Assembly: GCA_025350505.1 (NCBI GenBank)
Contig: JANXXS010000167.1
Coordinates: 1 to 33,703 of the forward strand
Length of the DNA: 33,703 nt
Direction of reading: 5' to 3'
Source of the DNA: Burkholderiales bacterium
Lineage (GTDB): Bacteria; Pseudomonadota; Gammaproteobacteria; Burkholderiales; Burkholderiaceae_C
The translations under genes and the position numbers were made by a program. Positions within the stretch are counted from its first letter, which is position 1, and each line of letters begins with the position of its first letter. Positions 8,308 through 17,302 of the stretch are shown here, piece by piece. The notes under the pieces are model-generated. The model worked only from the letters and a program-made list of their open reading frames with translations. It did not search any database and was not told where the DNA came from.

Positions 8308-8324
8308 TTCCCCAGGCAGGGGAA
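8308..8324. promoter_or_regulatory. TTCCCC-N5-GGGGAA palindrome between nrdR and fimT
   Basis: A perfect 6-bp inverted repeat with a 5-nt centre lies between nrdR and fimT. As RNA on the minus strand it could be a terminator stem for glyA-nrdR, but no U-run follows. As DNA it is centred about 44 bp upstream of the start of transcription predicted for fimT, a usual place for an activator dimer. I cannot decide between the two. Confidence 0.4.
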
Positions 8325-8370
8325 CCGGGGGAGCGCGGTGGGGTCCCGTCCGGGCGCCCCGGCCGGCGAC

Positions 8371-8814
8371 TCAGATGTCGCGGATCAGCTGACGGAACTC
8401 GTCGACGTCCTCGAAGCTGCGATAGACGGAAGCGAAGCGCACGTAGGCGACCTTGTCGATGCGCTTGAGCTCGCGCATGACGTGCTCGCCGACCTTGGCC
8501 GAGAGCACCTCCTTGGCGCCGCTGTTGAGGAGCTTTTCCTGGATGCGTTCCATCGCCGCGTCGATCTGCTCGAGGCTCACCGGCCGCTTGCGCAAGGCCA
8601 GCGTCATCGAGGCGCGCACCTTGGCCGGATCGAACTCGGCGCGCGTGCCGTCCTTCTTGACCACCGAGGGCAGGGCGATCTCGGCGTGCTCGTAGGTCGT
8701 GAAGCGCTTGTCGCAACTTTGGCAGCGGCGGCGCCGGCGCACGACGTCGCCTTCTTCGGAGTCGCGCGTCTCGACGACCGTCGTGTCTTCGTGGCTGCAG
8801 AAGGGGCAGCGCAT
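8371..8814 (-). CDS. nrdR: Transcriptional repressor NrdR
   Basis: NrdR is the nucleotide-sensing repressor of ribonucleotide reductase operons. The 147-residue protein has the N-terminal zinc ribbon CPFC (Cys3, Cys6) and CQSC (Cys31, Cys34) around an Arg-rich DNA-binding strand. An ATP-cone domain follows (about 49-139), with [19 protein letters not shown]. Length is typical. It begins 7 nt after the glyA stop, so glyA-nrdR form an operon, an arrangement common in beta- and gammaproteobacteria. It probably controls nrd genes outside this window through NrdR boxes. Confidence 0.97.
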   Translation of the reverse strand: MRCPFCSHEDTTVVETRDSEEGDVVRRRRRCQSCDKRFTTYEHAEIALPSVVKKDGTRAEFDPAKVRASMTLALRKRPVSLEQIDAAMERIQEKLLNSGAKEVLSAKVGEHVMRELKRIDKVAYVRFASVYRSFEDVDEFRQLIRDI

Positions 8815-8821
8815 TCCGGCC

Positions 8822-10072
8822 CTATCGGTAGACCGGGAAGTCGCGGGTCAAGGTCGCGACCTTGGCGCGCACGGCGGCGAGGTTGGCTTCGTCGTTCGGC
8901 TTGTCGAGCACGTCGGCGATGAGATGGGCGGTGCGCGCCGCCTCTTCCTCGCGAAAGCCCCGCGTCGTCATCGCCGGCGTGCCGAGGCGGATGCCGCTCG
9001 TGACCATCGGCTTTTGCGGGTCGTTCGGGATGCCGTTCTTGTTGCAGGTCATGTGCGCGGCGTGCAGCACGGTCTCGGCTTGCTTGCCGGTGAGGTTCTT
9101 CGGCCGCAGGTCGACCAGCATGACGTGGCTCTCGGTGCGGCCGCTGACGATGCGCAGCCCGCGCTCGGTCAGTGTCTCGGCGAGCACGATCGCGTTCTTC
9201 GCTACCTGCGCCTGGTAGAGCTTGAACTCGGGCGCCAGGGCTTCCTTGAAGGCAACCGCCTTGGCCGCGATCACGTGCATCAGCGGCCCGCCTTGCAGGC
9301 CGGGGAAGACGGCGCTGTTGATCTTCTTGGCCATCGCCTCATCGTTCATCAGGACGATGCCGCCGCGCGGCCCGCGCAGGCTCTTGTGCGTCGTCGAGGT
9401 CACCACGTCGGCATGCGGCACCGGGTTCGGATAGACACCGGCGGCGACCAGCCCGGCGTAGTGCGCGATGTCGACCATGAACCAGGCGCCGACGTCCTTG
9501 GCGACCCTGGCGAAGCGCGCGAAGTCGATCTTCAGGCTGTACGCCGAGGCGCCGGCGATGATCAGCTTGGGCCTGGTTTCGTGGGCCAGCCGCTCCATCT
9601 GCTCGTAGTCGATCTCTTCCTTGGCGGTGAGGCCGTAGCTCACCACCCTGAACCACTTGCCGCTCATGTTGAGCGGCATGCCATGGGTGAGGTGGCCGCC
9701 TTCGGACAGGCTCATGCCCATCACCGTGTCGCCGGGCTGCAGCAAGGCGAAGAAGACCGCCTGGTTCGCCTGCGAACCGGAATTCGGCTGCACGTTGGCG
9801 TAGGCCGCGTCGAAGAGCAGCTTGACGCGGTCGATGGCGAGTTGCTCGGCCATGTCGACGAATTCGCAGCCGCCGTAGTAGCGCTTGCCGGGATAACCCT
9901 CGGCGTATTTGTTGGTGAGCTGGCTGCCTTGCGCCTCCATCACCGCCGGCGAGGCGTAGTTCTCGGAGGCGATCAGCTCGATGTGCTCTTCCTGACGCCG
10001 GTTCTCGCGATCGATGATCGAGGCGATCTCCGGGTCGGAGTCGGCAAGGATGGTGGGGCTGCGGTGAAACAA
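8822..10072 (-). CDS. glyA: Serine hydroxymethyltransferase, TTG start
   Basis: This PLP enzyme interconverts serine and glycine with tetrahydrofolate, the main one-carbon source. The 416-residue protein aligns along its whole length to the family: [18 protein letters not shown] (28-45), [11 protein letters not shown] (97-107), and [13 protein letters not shown] with the PLP lysine at Lys230. The family N-terminus (xFxRxxxTIAxxDPEI) is reached only by starting at TTG at 10072. A strong AAGGAG Shine-Dalgarno lies 6 nt upstream of that TTG, with no ATG at a sensible place, so TTG initiation is well supported. The gene has a leader of about 160 nt. Confidence 0.96.
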   Translation of the reverse strand: MFHRSPTILADSDPEIASIIDRENRRQEEHIELIASENYASPAVMEAQGSQLTNKYAEGYPGKRYYGGCEFVDMAEQLAIDRVKLLFDAAYANVQPNSGSQANQAVFFALLQPGDTVMGMSLSEGGHLTHGMPLNMSGKWFRVVSYGLTAKEEIDYEQMERLAHETRPKLIIAGASAYSLKIDFARFARVAKDVGAWFMVDIAHYAGLVAAGVYPNPVPHADVVTSTTHKSLRGPRGGIVLMNDEAMAKKINSAVFPGLQGGPLMHVIAAKAVAFKEALAPEFKLYQAQVAKNAIVLAETLTERGLRIVSGRTESHVMLVDLRPKNLTGKQAETVLHAAHMTCNKNGIPNDPQKPMVTSGIRLGTPAMTTRGFREEEAARTAHLIADVLDKPNDEANLAAVRAKVATLTRDFPVYR

Positions 10073-10242
10073 GGTCGGCTCCTTCAACGAGGCGTGCGCA
10101 CCCGCGAACAAAGGCGGACAGGCTGGCCCAGGCGAACGGCTCGACCGGCCGATGCTGCGCAGGGGCCGACCGCGCTCCCCGGTGGTCGTCCACCTCGGGC
10201 CCCCGAAGGATGGGGCCGAATCGCCAGTCGCGCGGCGCCGAA
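10073..10242 (-). other. GC-rich structured 5' leader of glyA, no gene
   Basis: Between the inferred glyA promoter and its TTG lie about 165 nt with no coding sequence I can support. Local stems are visible on the minus strand. One is GGTGG-ACGA-CCACC at 10181-10194, and a GGCCCC/GGGGCC stem lies a few nt upstream in the transcript (about 10196-10216). Smaller GC palindromes also occur. I do not recognise a known riboswitch here. Confidence 0.4.
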
Positions 10243-10271
10243 AGTGTAGCGGACGGGCCGCCGCTAGCGAA
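10243..10271 (-). promoter_or_regulatory. Candidate sigma70 promoter for glyA-nrdR
   Basis: On the minus strand, -35-like TTCGCT (10271-10266), a 17-bp spacer and -10 TACACT (10248-10243) lie across the stop codon of the upstream transglycosylase gene. The hexamers match the consensus moderately and the spacing is ideal. They would give a leader of about 165 nt. Confidence 0.5.
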
Positions 10272-11187
10272 GCAGCGCGATCTTCTCGGGCAGCGTTCCC
10301 GGTTCGGCGACCGGGCGCGCCGGCAGCTCGGCGGCGGTCGGGGCCACGACGGCCATCGGCGGCGCTCCGCGGTCGATGGTGTCGGCCACCGCCGGCCGGC
10401 GCGACGGCAGCGGCAAGGGCTTCATGCCGGCGAGCTGGCGCAGGATGTTCTGTTCGACCAGTACCTTGATGGCGTAGCCGCCGTCGTCGCTGTTGGCTGC
10501 CCCGACATAGAAGCGCAGGCCCGCTTCCAGGCTGCCGGCCCGGGCGATGCACTCCTTCAGGACCTGCACGCCGACGCGCAGGTTGGTCACCGGGTCGAAG
10601 GCGGCGTGGCTGCCGCCGAAGGCTTCGTACTTGTCGTCGTGCACCTTGGTCATGACCTGCATCAGGCCCTGGGCGCCGACCGGACTCTGGGCGAACGGAT
10701 TGAAGCTCGATTCCACCGCCATCACGGCCAGGATCAGGGTCGGGTCGAGATTGACCACCTCGCCGACGCGCCAGGCCTCCTGGACAAGGCGGCTCACCGG
10801 CTCGGGGGCGACGTGGTAACGCCGGGCCAGCCAGCCGGCCACCGCGGCCTGGGTCCGGCTCAGGTCCTTCGGGTCGACGGCGGTGGCGCGGGCGACCGCG
10901 TCGGGCTCGCCGAGGTCCGGCTCCTGGGCGTCGGTGATCGGTTGCACGCGCGCTTCGTGGCGAGCCTGCAACCAGTTGAGCGTCTCGGCTTCGAGGGCGT
11001 GGCGCAGGTCGGCGCGGCCCGCAGCGAACAGCGCGACACCCACCACGGCGAGGCCCACCAGCGCCAGCGAGTTGTGGCTGACCTCGAGCAAGCCATGTCC
11101 GACGTCGCGCAGAAACACCGAGCCGGAACCCAGCAACGTAGACCGCCACGAGGCGACCGTGGCGCGCAATCCATCTAGCTTCGTCAT
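10264..11187 (-). CDS. Membrane-anchored lytic transglycosylase (SLT domain)
   Basis: The 307-residue protein probably cleaves the MurNAc-GlcNAc bond of peptidoglycan. One N-terminal transmembrane helix (about 40-57) anchors it with the enzyme in the periplasm. The SLT (lysozyme-like, family 23 type) domain spans about 128-250. The likely catalytic Glu159 sits in [10 protein letters not shown], followed by GAQGLMQVM (172-180) and the [14 protein letters not shown] segment. A Pro-rich tail of about 50 residues follows. I start at 11187 because GGGAGA precedes this ATG, and residues upstream in frame look like shadow sequence. It sits upstream of glyA and divergent to ubiD; a link to pilus insertion through the wall is only a guess. 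Confidence 0.9.
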   Translation of the reverse strand: MTKLDGLRATVASWRSTLLGSGSVFLRDVGHGLLEVSHNSLALVGLAVVGVALFAAGRADLRHALEAETLNWLQARHEARVQPITDAQEPDLGEPDAVARATAVDPKDLSRTQAAVAGWLARRYHVAPEPVSRLVQEAWRVGEVVNLDPTLILAVMAVESSFNPFAQSPVGAQGLMQVMTKVHDDKYEAFGGSHAAFDPVTNLRVGVQVLKECIARAGSLEAGLRFYVGAANSDDGGYAIKVLVEQNILRQLAGMKPLPLPSRRPAVADTIDRGAPPMAVVAPTAAELPARPVAEPGTLPEKIALLR

Positions 11188-11396
11188 CTGTCCATCTCCC
11201 TGCCGGCGACATCTGCGTTGGCGCCGACTTGAGGGGTCGGTCGCGCAAAGCGGCACAGCGATAATTTCCGCCAAGGCGGCGGCCGAGAAGTCGGTGACGA
11301 TCCGGTCGGCCTGGCCAGCCCCGATCACCTGCGGCACCCGTCGAATGTGACCGGCCCGCGAAACGGCGCGATTTTAGGAAGCCGTTTAATTCCCGG

Positions 11397-11425
11397 TCAA
11401 CACTGAAATCTCGATTCTTTATTAT
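11397..11425 (+). promoter_or_regulatory. Candidate promoter of ubiD
   Basis: TCAACA (11397-11402), a 17-bp spacer and TATTAT (11420-11425) form a plausible sigma70 promoter in the only AT-rich patch of the neighbourhood. The -10 ends 8 nt before the ubiD ATG, so the message would have almost no leader. Confidence 0.5.
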
Positions 11426-11448
11426 AAACAAGTATGAAATATCGAGAT
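11408..11448. repeat. Inverted repeat flanking the ubiD start codon
   Basis: ATCTCGAT (11408-11415) and ATCGAGAT (11441-11448) are perfect 8-bp inverted arms 25 bp apart. They enclose the -10 hexamer and the start codon. This could be an operator, or coincidence. The upstream part of the 246-bp gap (11188-11396) holds only the leader region of the divergent transglycosylase gene. Confidence 0.3.
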
Positions 11449-12993
11449 CTTCGCGAATTTCTGGCGGCTCTGGAGTCGAGCCACGATCTGGTCCGGGTCG
11501 CCGAGCCAGTCTCGGCGAGGCTCGAAATGACAGCGGTCAGTGACTTCGTGCTGCGCCAGTCCGGCCCGGCGCTGCTCTTCGAGAACCCCGTCGGTTACAA
11601 AATTCCGGTCCTGGCCAACCTGTTCGGCACGCCCGACCGGGTCGCCCGGGCCATGGGCGCCGCCGACGTCGGCGAACTGCGCGACATCGGCGAGCTGCTC
11701 GCCAACCTCAAGGAGCCCGAGCCGCCCAAGGGCGTCCGCGATGCCGGCCGGCTGCTGCAGCTCGCCAAGGCGCTCTGGACGATGCGGCCCGCGACCGTGT
11801 CCCGGGCGCCCTGCCGCGAGGTGGTGCTGGACGGCGAGGCGGTCGATCTCGGCCGGCTGCCGATCCAGACCTGCTGGCCGGAAGACGCCGGGCCGCTCAT
11901 CACCTGGGGGCTCGTGATCACGCGCGGGCCGCAAGGCGGGGCGGCGGCGCGGGCCCGCCAGAACCTCGGCATCTACCGGCAACAGGTGATCGGACGCCGC
12001 CAGGTGATCATGCGCTGGCTCGCCCACCGCGGCGGCGCGCTCGACTTTCGCGAGTTCACCAACGCGCGTCCCGGCCAGCCGTTTCCGATCGCCGTCGCCC
12101 TGGGCGCCGACCCGGCGACGATCCTGGGCGCCGTCACTCCGGTGCCGGACAGCCTCTCGGAGTACCAGTTCGCCGGGCTCTTGCGCGGCTCGCGCACCGA
12201 GGTCAGCGACTGTTCGGTCGGCGACGCCGGTGTCATGCTGCAAGCGCCAGCGGCGGCCGAGTTCGTCCTCGAAGGCCATATCCCGCTGGCGCCGCCCGCC
12301 TTTGCCGGGACCAGCGAGCTGGGCGTGGCGACAAAGGAAATCGGCGGCTACCTGCACGCGCTCGAGGGGCCTTTCGGCGACCACACCGGCTATTACAACG
12401 AGGCCGACTGGTTCCCGGTGTTCGAGATCGCGCGCCTGACGCACCGCCAAAACCCGATCTACCACTCGACCTACACCGGCAAGCCGCCCGACGAGCCCGC
12501 CGTTCTCGGCGTTGCCCTGAACGAAGTGTTCGTGCCGATACTGCGCAAGCAGTTTCCGGAGATCACCGACTTCTACCTGCCGCCAGAAGGCTGCAGCTAC
12601 CGGATGGCGATCGTCTCGATCGCCAAGCGCTACCCCGGCCACGCCAAGCGGGTGATGTTCGGCGTCTGGAGCTTCCTGCGCCAGTTCATGTACACCAAGT
12701 TCATCGTCGTCGTCGACGACGACGTGAACGCCCGCGACTGGAAGGACGTGGTCTGGGCAATCACGACGCGCATGGACCCGGTGCGCGACACCGTGCTGGT
12801 CGACCACACGCCGATCGACTACCTCGACTTCGCCTCGCCGGTGTCCGGCCTCGGCGGCAAGATGGGTCTCGATGCGACCAACAAATGGCCCGGCGAAACG
12901 CAGCGCGAATGGGGCCGGCCGATCCGCCACGACGCGGCGGTCGAGGCGCGCGTCGCCGGGGTCATCGCGGCGATCGTCGCGTCGCCGCGCTGA
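11434..12993 (+). CDS. ubiD: UbiD-family prenylated-FMN-dependent decarboxylase
   Basis: The 519-residue protein is the size of 4-hydroxy-3-polyprenylbenzoate decarboxylase, which removes the ring carboxylate in ubiquinone synthesis with the prenyl-FMN cofactor made by UbiX. Seen here are the canonical start [21 protein letters not shown] (binding of prFMN and metal), the acidic motif AEFVLEGHI at about 275, [12 protein letters not shown], and the C-terminal [21 protein letters not shown]. This is the only large plus-strand gene. It stands alone, convergent with mshN at 26 nt. No Shine-Dalgarno is seen before the ATG, consistent with a leaderless message. ubiX is not in the window. A related aromatic-acid decarboxylase is possible but less likely given the N- and C-terminal motifs. 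Confidence 0.93.
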   Translation: MKYRDLREFLAALESSHDLVRVAEPVSARLEMTAVSDFVLRQSGPALLFENPVGYKIPVLANLFGTPDRVARAMGAADVGELRDIGELLANLKEPEPPKGVRDAGRLLQLAKALWTMRPATVSRAPCREVVLDGEAVDLGRLPIQTCWPEDAGPLITWGLVITRGPQGGAAARARQNLGIYRQQVIGRRQVIMRWLAHRGGALDFREFTNARPGQPFPIAVALGADPATILGAVTPVPDSLSEYQFAGLLRGSRTEVSDCSVGDAGVMLQAPAAAEFVLEGHIPLAPPAFAGTSELGVATKEIGGYLHALEGPFGDHTGYYNEADWFPVFEIARLTHRQNPIYHSTYTGKPPDEPAVLGVALNEVFVPILRKQFPEITDFYLPPEGCSYRMAIVSIAKRYPGHAKRVMFGVWSFLRQFMYTKFIVVVDDDVNARDWKDVVWAITTRMDPVRDTVLVDHTPIDYLDFASPVSGLGGKMGLDATNKWPGETQREWGRPIRHDAAVEARVAGVIAAIVASPR

Positions 12994-13019
12994 GGCTCGC
13001 GCCGAGCGCCCCTCTGCGG

Positions 13020-14207
13020 TCAGCGCGAAGCCAGCGAGCGCAGGCGCTGCTCGACGTACTGCGCCAACTCGGGGCTCAGCGTTTCGGTCGCACGCGCCCG
13101 CTCGAAGGCTTGCTGCGCTGTGTCCGAACGACCGATGGCCGACAGCGAAACGGCGAGCCCCACCCACCAGGCGCCGTTACTCGGAACCAGGCGCAGCGCC
13201 GCCGTGTAGTTGTCGATCGCCTCCGCGTGGCGGCCGGCGCGTTGTTGCAGTGTCGCCAGCAGGGCGCGAGCGTCGGCCTGTTCGGCCCGTCGCGACGAAG
13301 TCGTGGCGGCGGCCAGGGCCGCCTTCAGGGTTTCGATCGCACCGTTCGAATCCAACTGCTCGACCCTGACGCGCGCGAGCAGGACGCTGAGCGACAGATC
13401 CTGACCGTCGAACTCCAGGCCTTCGGCGAGCAGGCGCTGCGCGTCGTCGAGGCGGCGCCGGCCGATCCAGGTGATGGCGAGGGCCCGTCGTGCGGCGACG
13501 TGGCTGCGATCTTCCTGCACCGCCGCGGCAAAGGCCGGTTCGGCATCGTTGTCCTGGCCGCGCTGATGCAAGAGCAGGCCGCGTTGGTAGTCGGCCTCCG
13601 CACGTTCGCCGGCCGATAGCGCGTGCGGACGCAGCTCGACGCTGGCCGCGATGGCAGGCGCGGCGCGAGCAACGTTGTCCGGAACGACGGCAACGGGCAC
13701 GGCGACGGATTCCCGCGCTGGCGTTGCGGCGTCCGGCCGCGCCGTGCCCGGGCGCAGGTCCGTCTCCGCCACGATCGACGGAGTGGGCGCGGCGGCGACC
13801 CCCTTTCGGCCGTCTTGATGGGTGGCGACCGAGGGCAAGGAGGCGTCTTGCGAAGGTGTCGACGACCGGCCGCGATCGTCATCGATGCGTGTGCCAAGCA
13901 CCGGCGCTTCGACAACGGGCGCTTGCACGGCCGACGTCGCAGGCGAGCTCGCCTGTGTTGCCACGCTCTTCGCCACCGGCGCTGGCGCCGTAACCAAGGT
14001 CGCGAAACCACGAGACTGCCCCGACCAGGCCATGACGACGGCGACCAGCGTGGCCAGCGCGAGCGCCGTGGCCGCAGCAGTCGTCCAGCGTGGTCGCGGC
14101 CTCGTCGTCAACGTCCTTGCGCCGAGGTTGCGCACACTCGCCGGCACGCCGGCCGCGCTTGCCTGCCGGCGATCGAGATCTTGCAGAACCTGGTTGATCA
14201 GGCTCAT
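13020..14207 (-). CDS. mshN: MSHA biogenesis protein MshN (TPR protein)
   Basis: The 395-residue protein begins MSLINQVLQDLDRR, the MshN signature. It has a transmembrane helix at about 42-61, a long Pro/Ala/Val-rich linker to about 195, and several tetratricopeptide repeats from about 198 to the end (for example AEADYQRGLLLHQRGQDNDA and RHAEAIDNYTAALRLVPSN). MshN is thought to scaffold the MSHA machinery in the periplasm. The ATG overlaps the mshM stop as ATGA. It is the last gene of the MSHA run and faces ubiD. The long open frame upstream of 14207 is a shadow of mshM. Confidence 0.9.
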   Translation of the reverse strand: MSLINQVLQDLDRRQASAAGVPASVRNLGARTLTTRPRPRWTTAAATALALATLVAVVMAWSGQSRGFATLVTAPAPVAKSVATQASSPATSAVQAPVVEAPVLGTRIDDDRGRSSTPSQDASLPSVATHQDGRKGVAAAPTPSIVAETDLRPGTARPDAATPARESVAVPVAVVPDNVARAAPAIAASVELRPHALSAGERAEADYQRGLLLHQRGQDNDAEPAFAAAVQEDRSHVAARRALAITWIGRRRLDDAQRLLAEGLEFDGQDLSLSVLLARVRVEQLDSNGAIETLKAALAAATTSSRRAEQADARALLATLQQRAGRHAEAIDNYTAALRLVPSNGAWWVGLAVSLSAIGRSDTAQQAFERARATETLSPELAQYVEQRLRSLASR

Positions 14208-15049
14208 CGCAGTGCCCAGCCGAACCAGCGTCGCCAGGGCGCAGCCTCGGCGCCGTCGCGCGCGGCCGCGCGCACATGCCGGCGCTCGACCAGTGCGCCG
14301 CCTTCGCCGAAGACGGTGAGGAGCGACTTGTGCGCGAGCACGTTGACGATGCGCGGCGTGCCGCCGCTTTCGCGAAAGAGCTGCGCCACTGCGGCCGGCG
14401 TGAAGACCGACGCGCCGAGGTGACCGGCGATGCGCATCCGGTGATCGAGATACAGGCCGAGCTCGTGCCGCGACACGCCGTGCAGCCGGTGGGCGAAGGC
14501 GATGCGCTGGCGCAGCTGTCGCAGGTCCTTGCGTGCCAGCCGCTCGTCGAGCTCGGGCTGGCCGAACAGCACCACCTGCATCAGCTTGCGTTTTTCGGTC
14601 TCGAGGTTCGAGAGCAGCCGCAAGGCCTCGAGGTTGGCGTGCGCCAGGCCCTGCGCCTCGTCGAGGCAGACGACGACGCGCTTGCCTTCGGCGGCGAGCG
14701 CGACCAGCTTCTGGTTGAGCGACCGGTGCAGGATGTAGTGCGTGGCGCTGGCCGGCGCGTGGCCGCCGAGCTCGGCGTCGAGCGAGAGCAGCAGGGTGCG
14801 CGGCGTGAGGTCGGGATTCGGCAGGTAGCAGCTCACATACTCGCTGCCGAGCGCGCCGAGCAGGCGCCGGCAAAGCAACGTCTTGCCGGTGCCGACTTCG
14901 CCAGTGATCTTGATGAAGCCCTCGCCGCCGGCGATGGCCACGAGCAGCGTGTTGAGCGCTTCCTGGTGGCCGCGCGTCGAGAACGCGTAGGCGGTGTCGG
15001 GCGTCAGCGAGAAAGGCCGCTCGGCCAGGCCGAAGTGCGAGAGGTACAT
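14204..15049 (-). CDS. mshM: MshM, ExeA-type AAA ATPase
   Basis: The 281-residue ATPase is of the GspA/ExeA kind, which helps a secretin assemble or cross the cell wall. It starts MYLSHFGLAERPFSLTPD, as in that family. Walker A is GEVGTGKT (50-57) and Walker B is VVVCLDEAQ (125-133). A sensor-like segment VVLFGQPELDERL and an Arg-rich region follow. There is no obvious C-terminal peptidoglycan-binding domain. It lies between the secretin mshL (25 nt upstream) and mshN (4-bp overlap), as in other MSHA loci. Confidence 0.93.
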   Translation of the reverse strand: MYLSHFGLAERPFSLTPDTAYAFSTRGHQEALNTLLVAIAGGEGFIKITGEVGTGKTLLCRRLLGALGSEYVSCYLPNPDLTPRTLLLSLDAELGGHAPASATHYILHRSLNQKLVALAAEGKRVVVCLDEAQGLAHANLEALRLLSNLETEKRKLMQVVLFGQPELDERLARKDLRQLRQRIAFAHRLHGVSRHELGLYLDHRMRIAGHLGASVFTPAAVAQLFRESGGTPRIVNVLAHKSLLTVFGEGGALVERRHVRAAARDGAEAAPWRRWFGWALR

Positions 15050-15074
15050 GCGACGGCTCGCCGAGGGACAGGCT

Positions 15075-16820
15075 CTAGCGCAGCGCCGGCGCGGGTGACT
15101 CGTAGCCGCGCAGCCGTTCCTGCACTTCGGCGACGTCGGACTGCCAGCCGCTTTCGCCGCGGATGATGGTCGGCTTGAGCAGCATCACCAGCTCGCTCTT
15201 CGAGCTGGAGCGCGAGCGCAGGCCGAACAGCGAGCCGATCACCGGCGAGTCGGTGGTGCCCGGGAGGCCGGAGTTCGTGCTCGACTGCTGCTGCTTCATC
15301 AGGCCGCCGATGGCGACGATGTGGCCGTCCTGCACGCGCACGACGCTGTCGCTCTCGTTCACCGTGCTCGCCGCCAGCGGCAGCTGGAAGTTGCCGAGCG
15401 AGCCGAGGTTGATGTTCTTCTGCTTCTCGGCGACGACGCTGACCGACGGATGCAGGTGCAGGATGATCGAATCGTTCTCGTCGATCTGCGGCGTCACGTC
15501 GAGGGCGATGCCCGAGAAGAAGGGCTGCACGTTGATCGTCGGCGAGGTCACGTTGTTGGCCGCCGAGCTGGTCGTGCTGGTGCTCACGCTGGTGACGAAG
15601 AACTCGTCGGTGCCGACCTTGAGCACCGCCTTCTGGTTGTTGATGGTGGCGATGCGCGGGCTCGACAGCACCTGCACGTTGCCCTGCGTCTCCAGGAATT
15701 CGAGCAGCGCCGCGAAGTTCTGGCTCTGGAAGGCCAGGCCGAACAGGCTGCCGGTGTTGGCCGCGCTGGAGAGCAGGTTGATGCCGGACACGGCGCTTAG
15801 CAACGGATTGGTCAGCGCGCCCGTGACCGGATCGACGCCGGTGGCGCCGCTGCCGATCGGGCCGGTCGGCGAGAGTGCCGTTCCCGGTGCGATCTGGCCC
15901 GCCGAGATGCGGCCGTTGGTGCCGCGGAAGGCGGCCCAGTTGACGCCGCTCGAGAAGCTGTCGCTCAGCTGCACCTCTATGATCTTGGCCTCGATCATCA
16001 CCTGGCGCTCGATGATCAGCTGCGTCATGCGCAGGTAGTTCTCGGCGTTGCGTATGTCGAGCGGAAAGCCGCGCACCGCGACCACGCCCGAGAGCGGATT
16101 GACGATGACCTTGCGGTTGCCGTCGGCACCGACGATCGCCGTCAGCGTGCCGCGCAGCTCGCCCCAGAAATCGTTGTCGCTGTCGGTCGAGACGCGGCTG
16201 CTCGGCGGCGCCGAAGCGGTCGTACCCGGGACGGCGCCGGAGTTGGCCGCGCCGTTCGCGCCGACCCCGCTGTTGTTGGCGCTGTTCGTGATCGAGCCCG
16301 AGGTGACGCGCATCTCGGTCGAGCCCTGGCGCTTGCCGGCCAGGTAGTTGACCTGGAAGATGCGCGTCTGCAAGGTGTTCGGCTGGATGTAGATGCGTGT
16401 GCCCTGCATCCGGTACTCGTAGCCGTACATCTCGCGCAGCGCGTCGAGGGCCTCGCGCACGGTCACGTTCTTCAGGTTCACGGTCACGTTGCCGGTGACC
16501 TCGGGGCCGACCAGCATGCTGTAGCGCGAGCCGCTGGCGAGCGAGACGAAGACCTGCTGCGCCGGCGCGTTCGAGACGGCGAGGTCGAAGCGCGGCTCCG
16601 GCGGCGGTGCCGGCCGGGACGGCTCGATCTGCAACGGCGGCAGCAGCGCACGATCGACCGCGTCGGGCCGGTTCGCGGCCTTGACCGGCTCCTGCGCGGT
16701 GGCGCGGCGCATCTCTTCGCGGATGCGCGTCATCGCGTCGGTCGACGAGGCCGGCGGCGGCGTGGCGCAGCCAGCCAGCAGCAGGCCGAGAAGGGGAAGT
16801 GCGACCTGCAGTGGTTTCAT
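15075..16820 (-). CDS. mshL: MSHA outer-membrane secretin MshL
   Basis: This 581-residue lipoprotein secretin forms the outer-membrane pore for the MSHA pilus. The signal peptide ends in the lipobox LLAG|C (Cys18). An STN/N0 domain lies at about 80-150 (FDLAVSNAPAQQVFVSLASG). A Ser/Asn/Gly-rich insert around 180-210 probably links N-domains. The secretin core follows, with VQVLSSPRIATINNQKAVLKVG and the C-terminal VIGSLFGLRSRSSSKSELVMLLKPTII. The start overlaps the mshK stop as ATGA. Length and domain order are typical for the family. Confidence 0.95.
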   Translation of the reverse strand: MKPLQVALPLLGLLLAGCATPPPASSTDAMTRIREEMRRATAQEPVKAANRPDAVDRALLPPLQIEPSRPAPPPEPRFDLAVSNAPAQQVFVSLASGSRYSMLVGPEVTGNVTVNLKNVTVREALDALREMYGYEYRMQGTRIYIQPNTLQTRIFQVNYLAGKRQGSTEMRVTSGSITNSANNSGVGANGAANSGAVPGTTASAPPSSRVSTDSDNDFWGELRGTLTAIVGADGNRKVIVNPLSGVVAVRGFPLDIRNAENYLRMTQLIIERQVMIEAKIIEVQLSDSFSSGVNWAAFRGTNGRISAGQIAPGTALSPTGPIGSGATGVDPVTGALTNPLLSAVSGINLLSSAANTGSLFGLAFQSQNFAALLEFLETQGNVQVLSSPRIATINNQKAVLKVGTDEFFVTSVSTSTTSSAANNVTSPTINVQPFFSGIALDVTPQIDENDSIILHLHPSVSVVAEKQKNINLGSLGNFQLPLAASTVNESDSVVRVQDGHIVAIGGLMKQQQSSTNSGLPGTTDSPVIGSLFGLRSRSSSKSELVMLLKPTIIRGESGWQSDVAEVQERLRGYESPAPALR

Positions 16821-17302
16821 TTTTGCTCCGCAACGCGAATGGGAGAGCCGGGCGTGGCCGGATGGCGCATCGCCGGCGGCAGCGCACGGGATTTCGCGAC
16901 CGACAGGCCTTCGATCTGCTTGTCGGCATCGGGGGTCAGGGCGAGCAGCATCTGGCCGCGGGGCCCGCTCAGCACGGCCGCGGATTCGCTGAGCCGCGTC
17001 AGCTTCATTTCTTCGTACGAGTCGCCGAGCTGGACGAGGCGGCCGTTGATGACGGCCGAGGGCTTGCGCCCTTCGCCGATCAGCACCAGCTGCAGCGTCG
17101 GCGCGGTCGGCGCCGGCGCGGTCGCACCGGCTGCCGCGTTCCGTTGCGCCGGCGGCGGACGCATCGGATCGGGCAGGTCGGCGGCCGCCGCGACGTGCAG
17201 CGACGCCGCGCCGAGCAGCGCGGCGAGGGCGATCGACGCCGACAGGCGCAGCGCCGCAGCGCCGCGCATCGTCGCCGGCACGATGTTCACAGCACCCACC
17301 AT
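16817..17302 (-). CDS. mshK: MshK-like periplasmic pilus biogenesis protein
   Basis: The 161-residue protein has a hydrophobic N-terminal segment, a Pro/Ala-rich linker after DLPDPMRPP, and a small C-terminal domain with LQLVLIGEGRKPSAVINGRLVQLGD. That pattern matches MshK and GspC/PilP-like adaptors that contact the secretin. I use the ATG at 17302, which has GGAG 5 nt upstream and overlaps mshJ by 16 bp. The ATG at 17269 would give a neater signal peptide (RLSASIALAALLGAASLHVAAA) but has no Shine-Dalgarno. The position between mshJ and mshL supports the call. Confidence 0.8.
   Translation of the reverse strand: MVGAVNIVPATMRGAAALRLSASIALAALLGAASLHVAAAADLPDPMRPPPAQRNAAAGATAPAPTAPTLQLVLIGEGRKPSAVINGRLVQLGDSYEEMKLTRLSESAAVLSGPRGQMLLALTPDADKQIEGLSVAKSRALPPAMRHPATPGSPIRVAEQK

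Noticed and set aside
10073-10242. Glycine or SAM-type riboswitch before glyA
   Set aside because: A piece resembling a glycine-aptamer string (CCGAAGGAT) occurs on the plus strand only, the wrong strand for glyA, and no full aptamer core was found.
11422-13167. Minus-strand open frame of about 580 codons opposite ubiD
   Set aside because: UbiD is unmistakable on the plus strand; the antisense frame is only an absence of stops.
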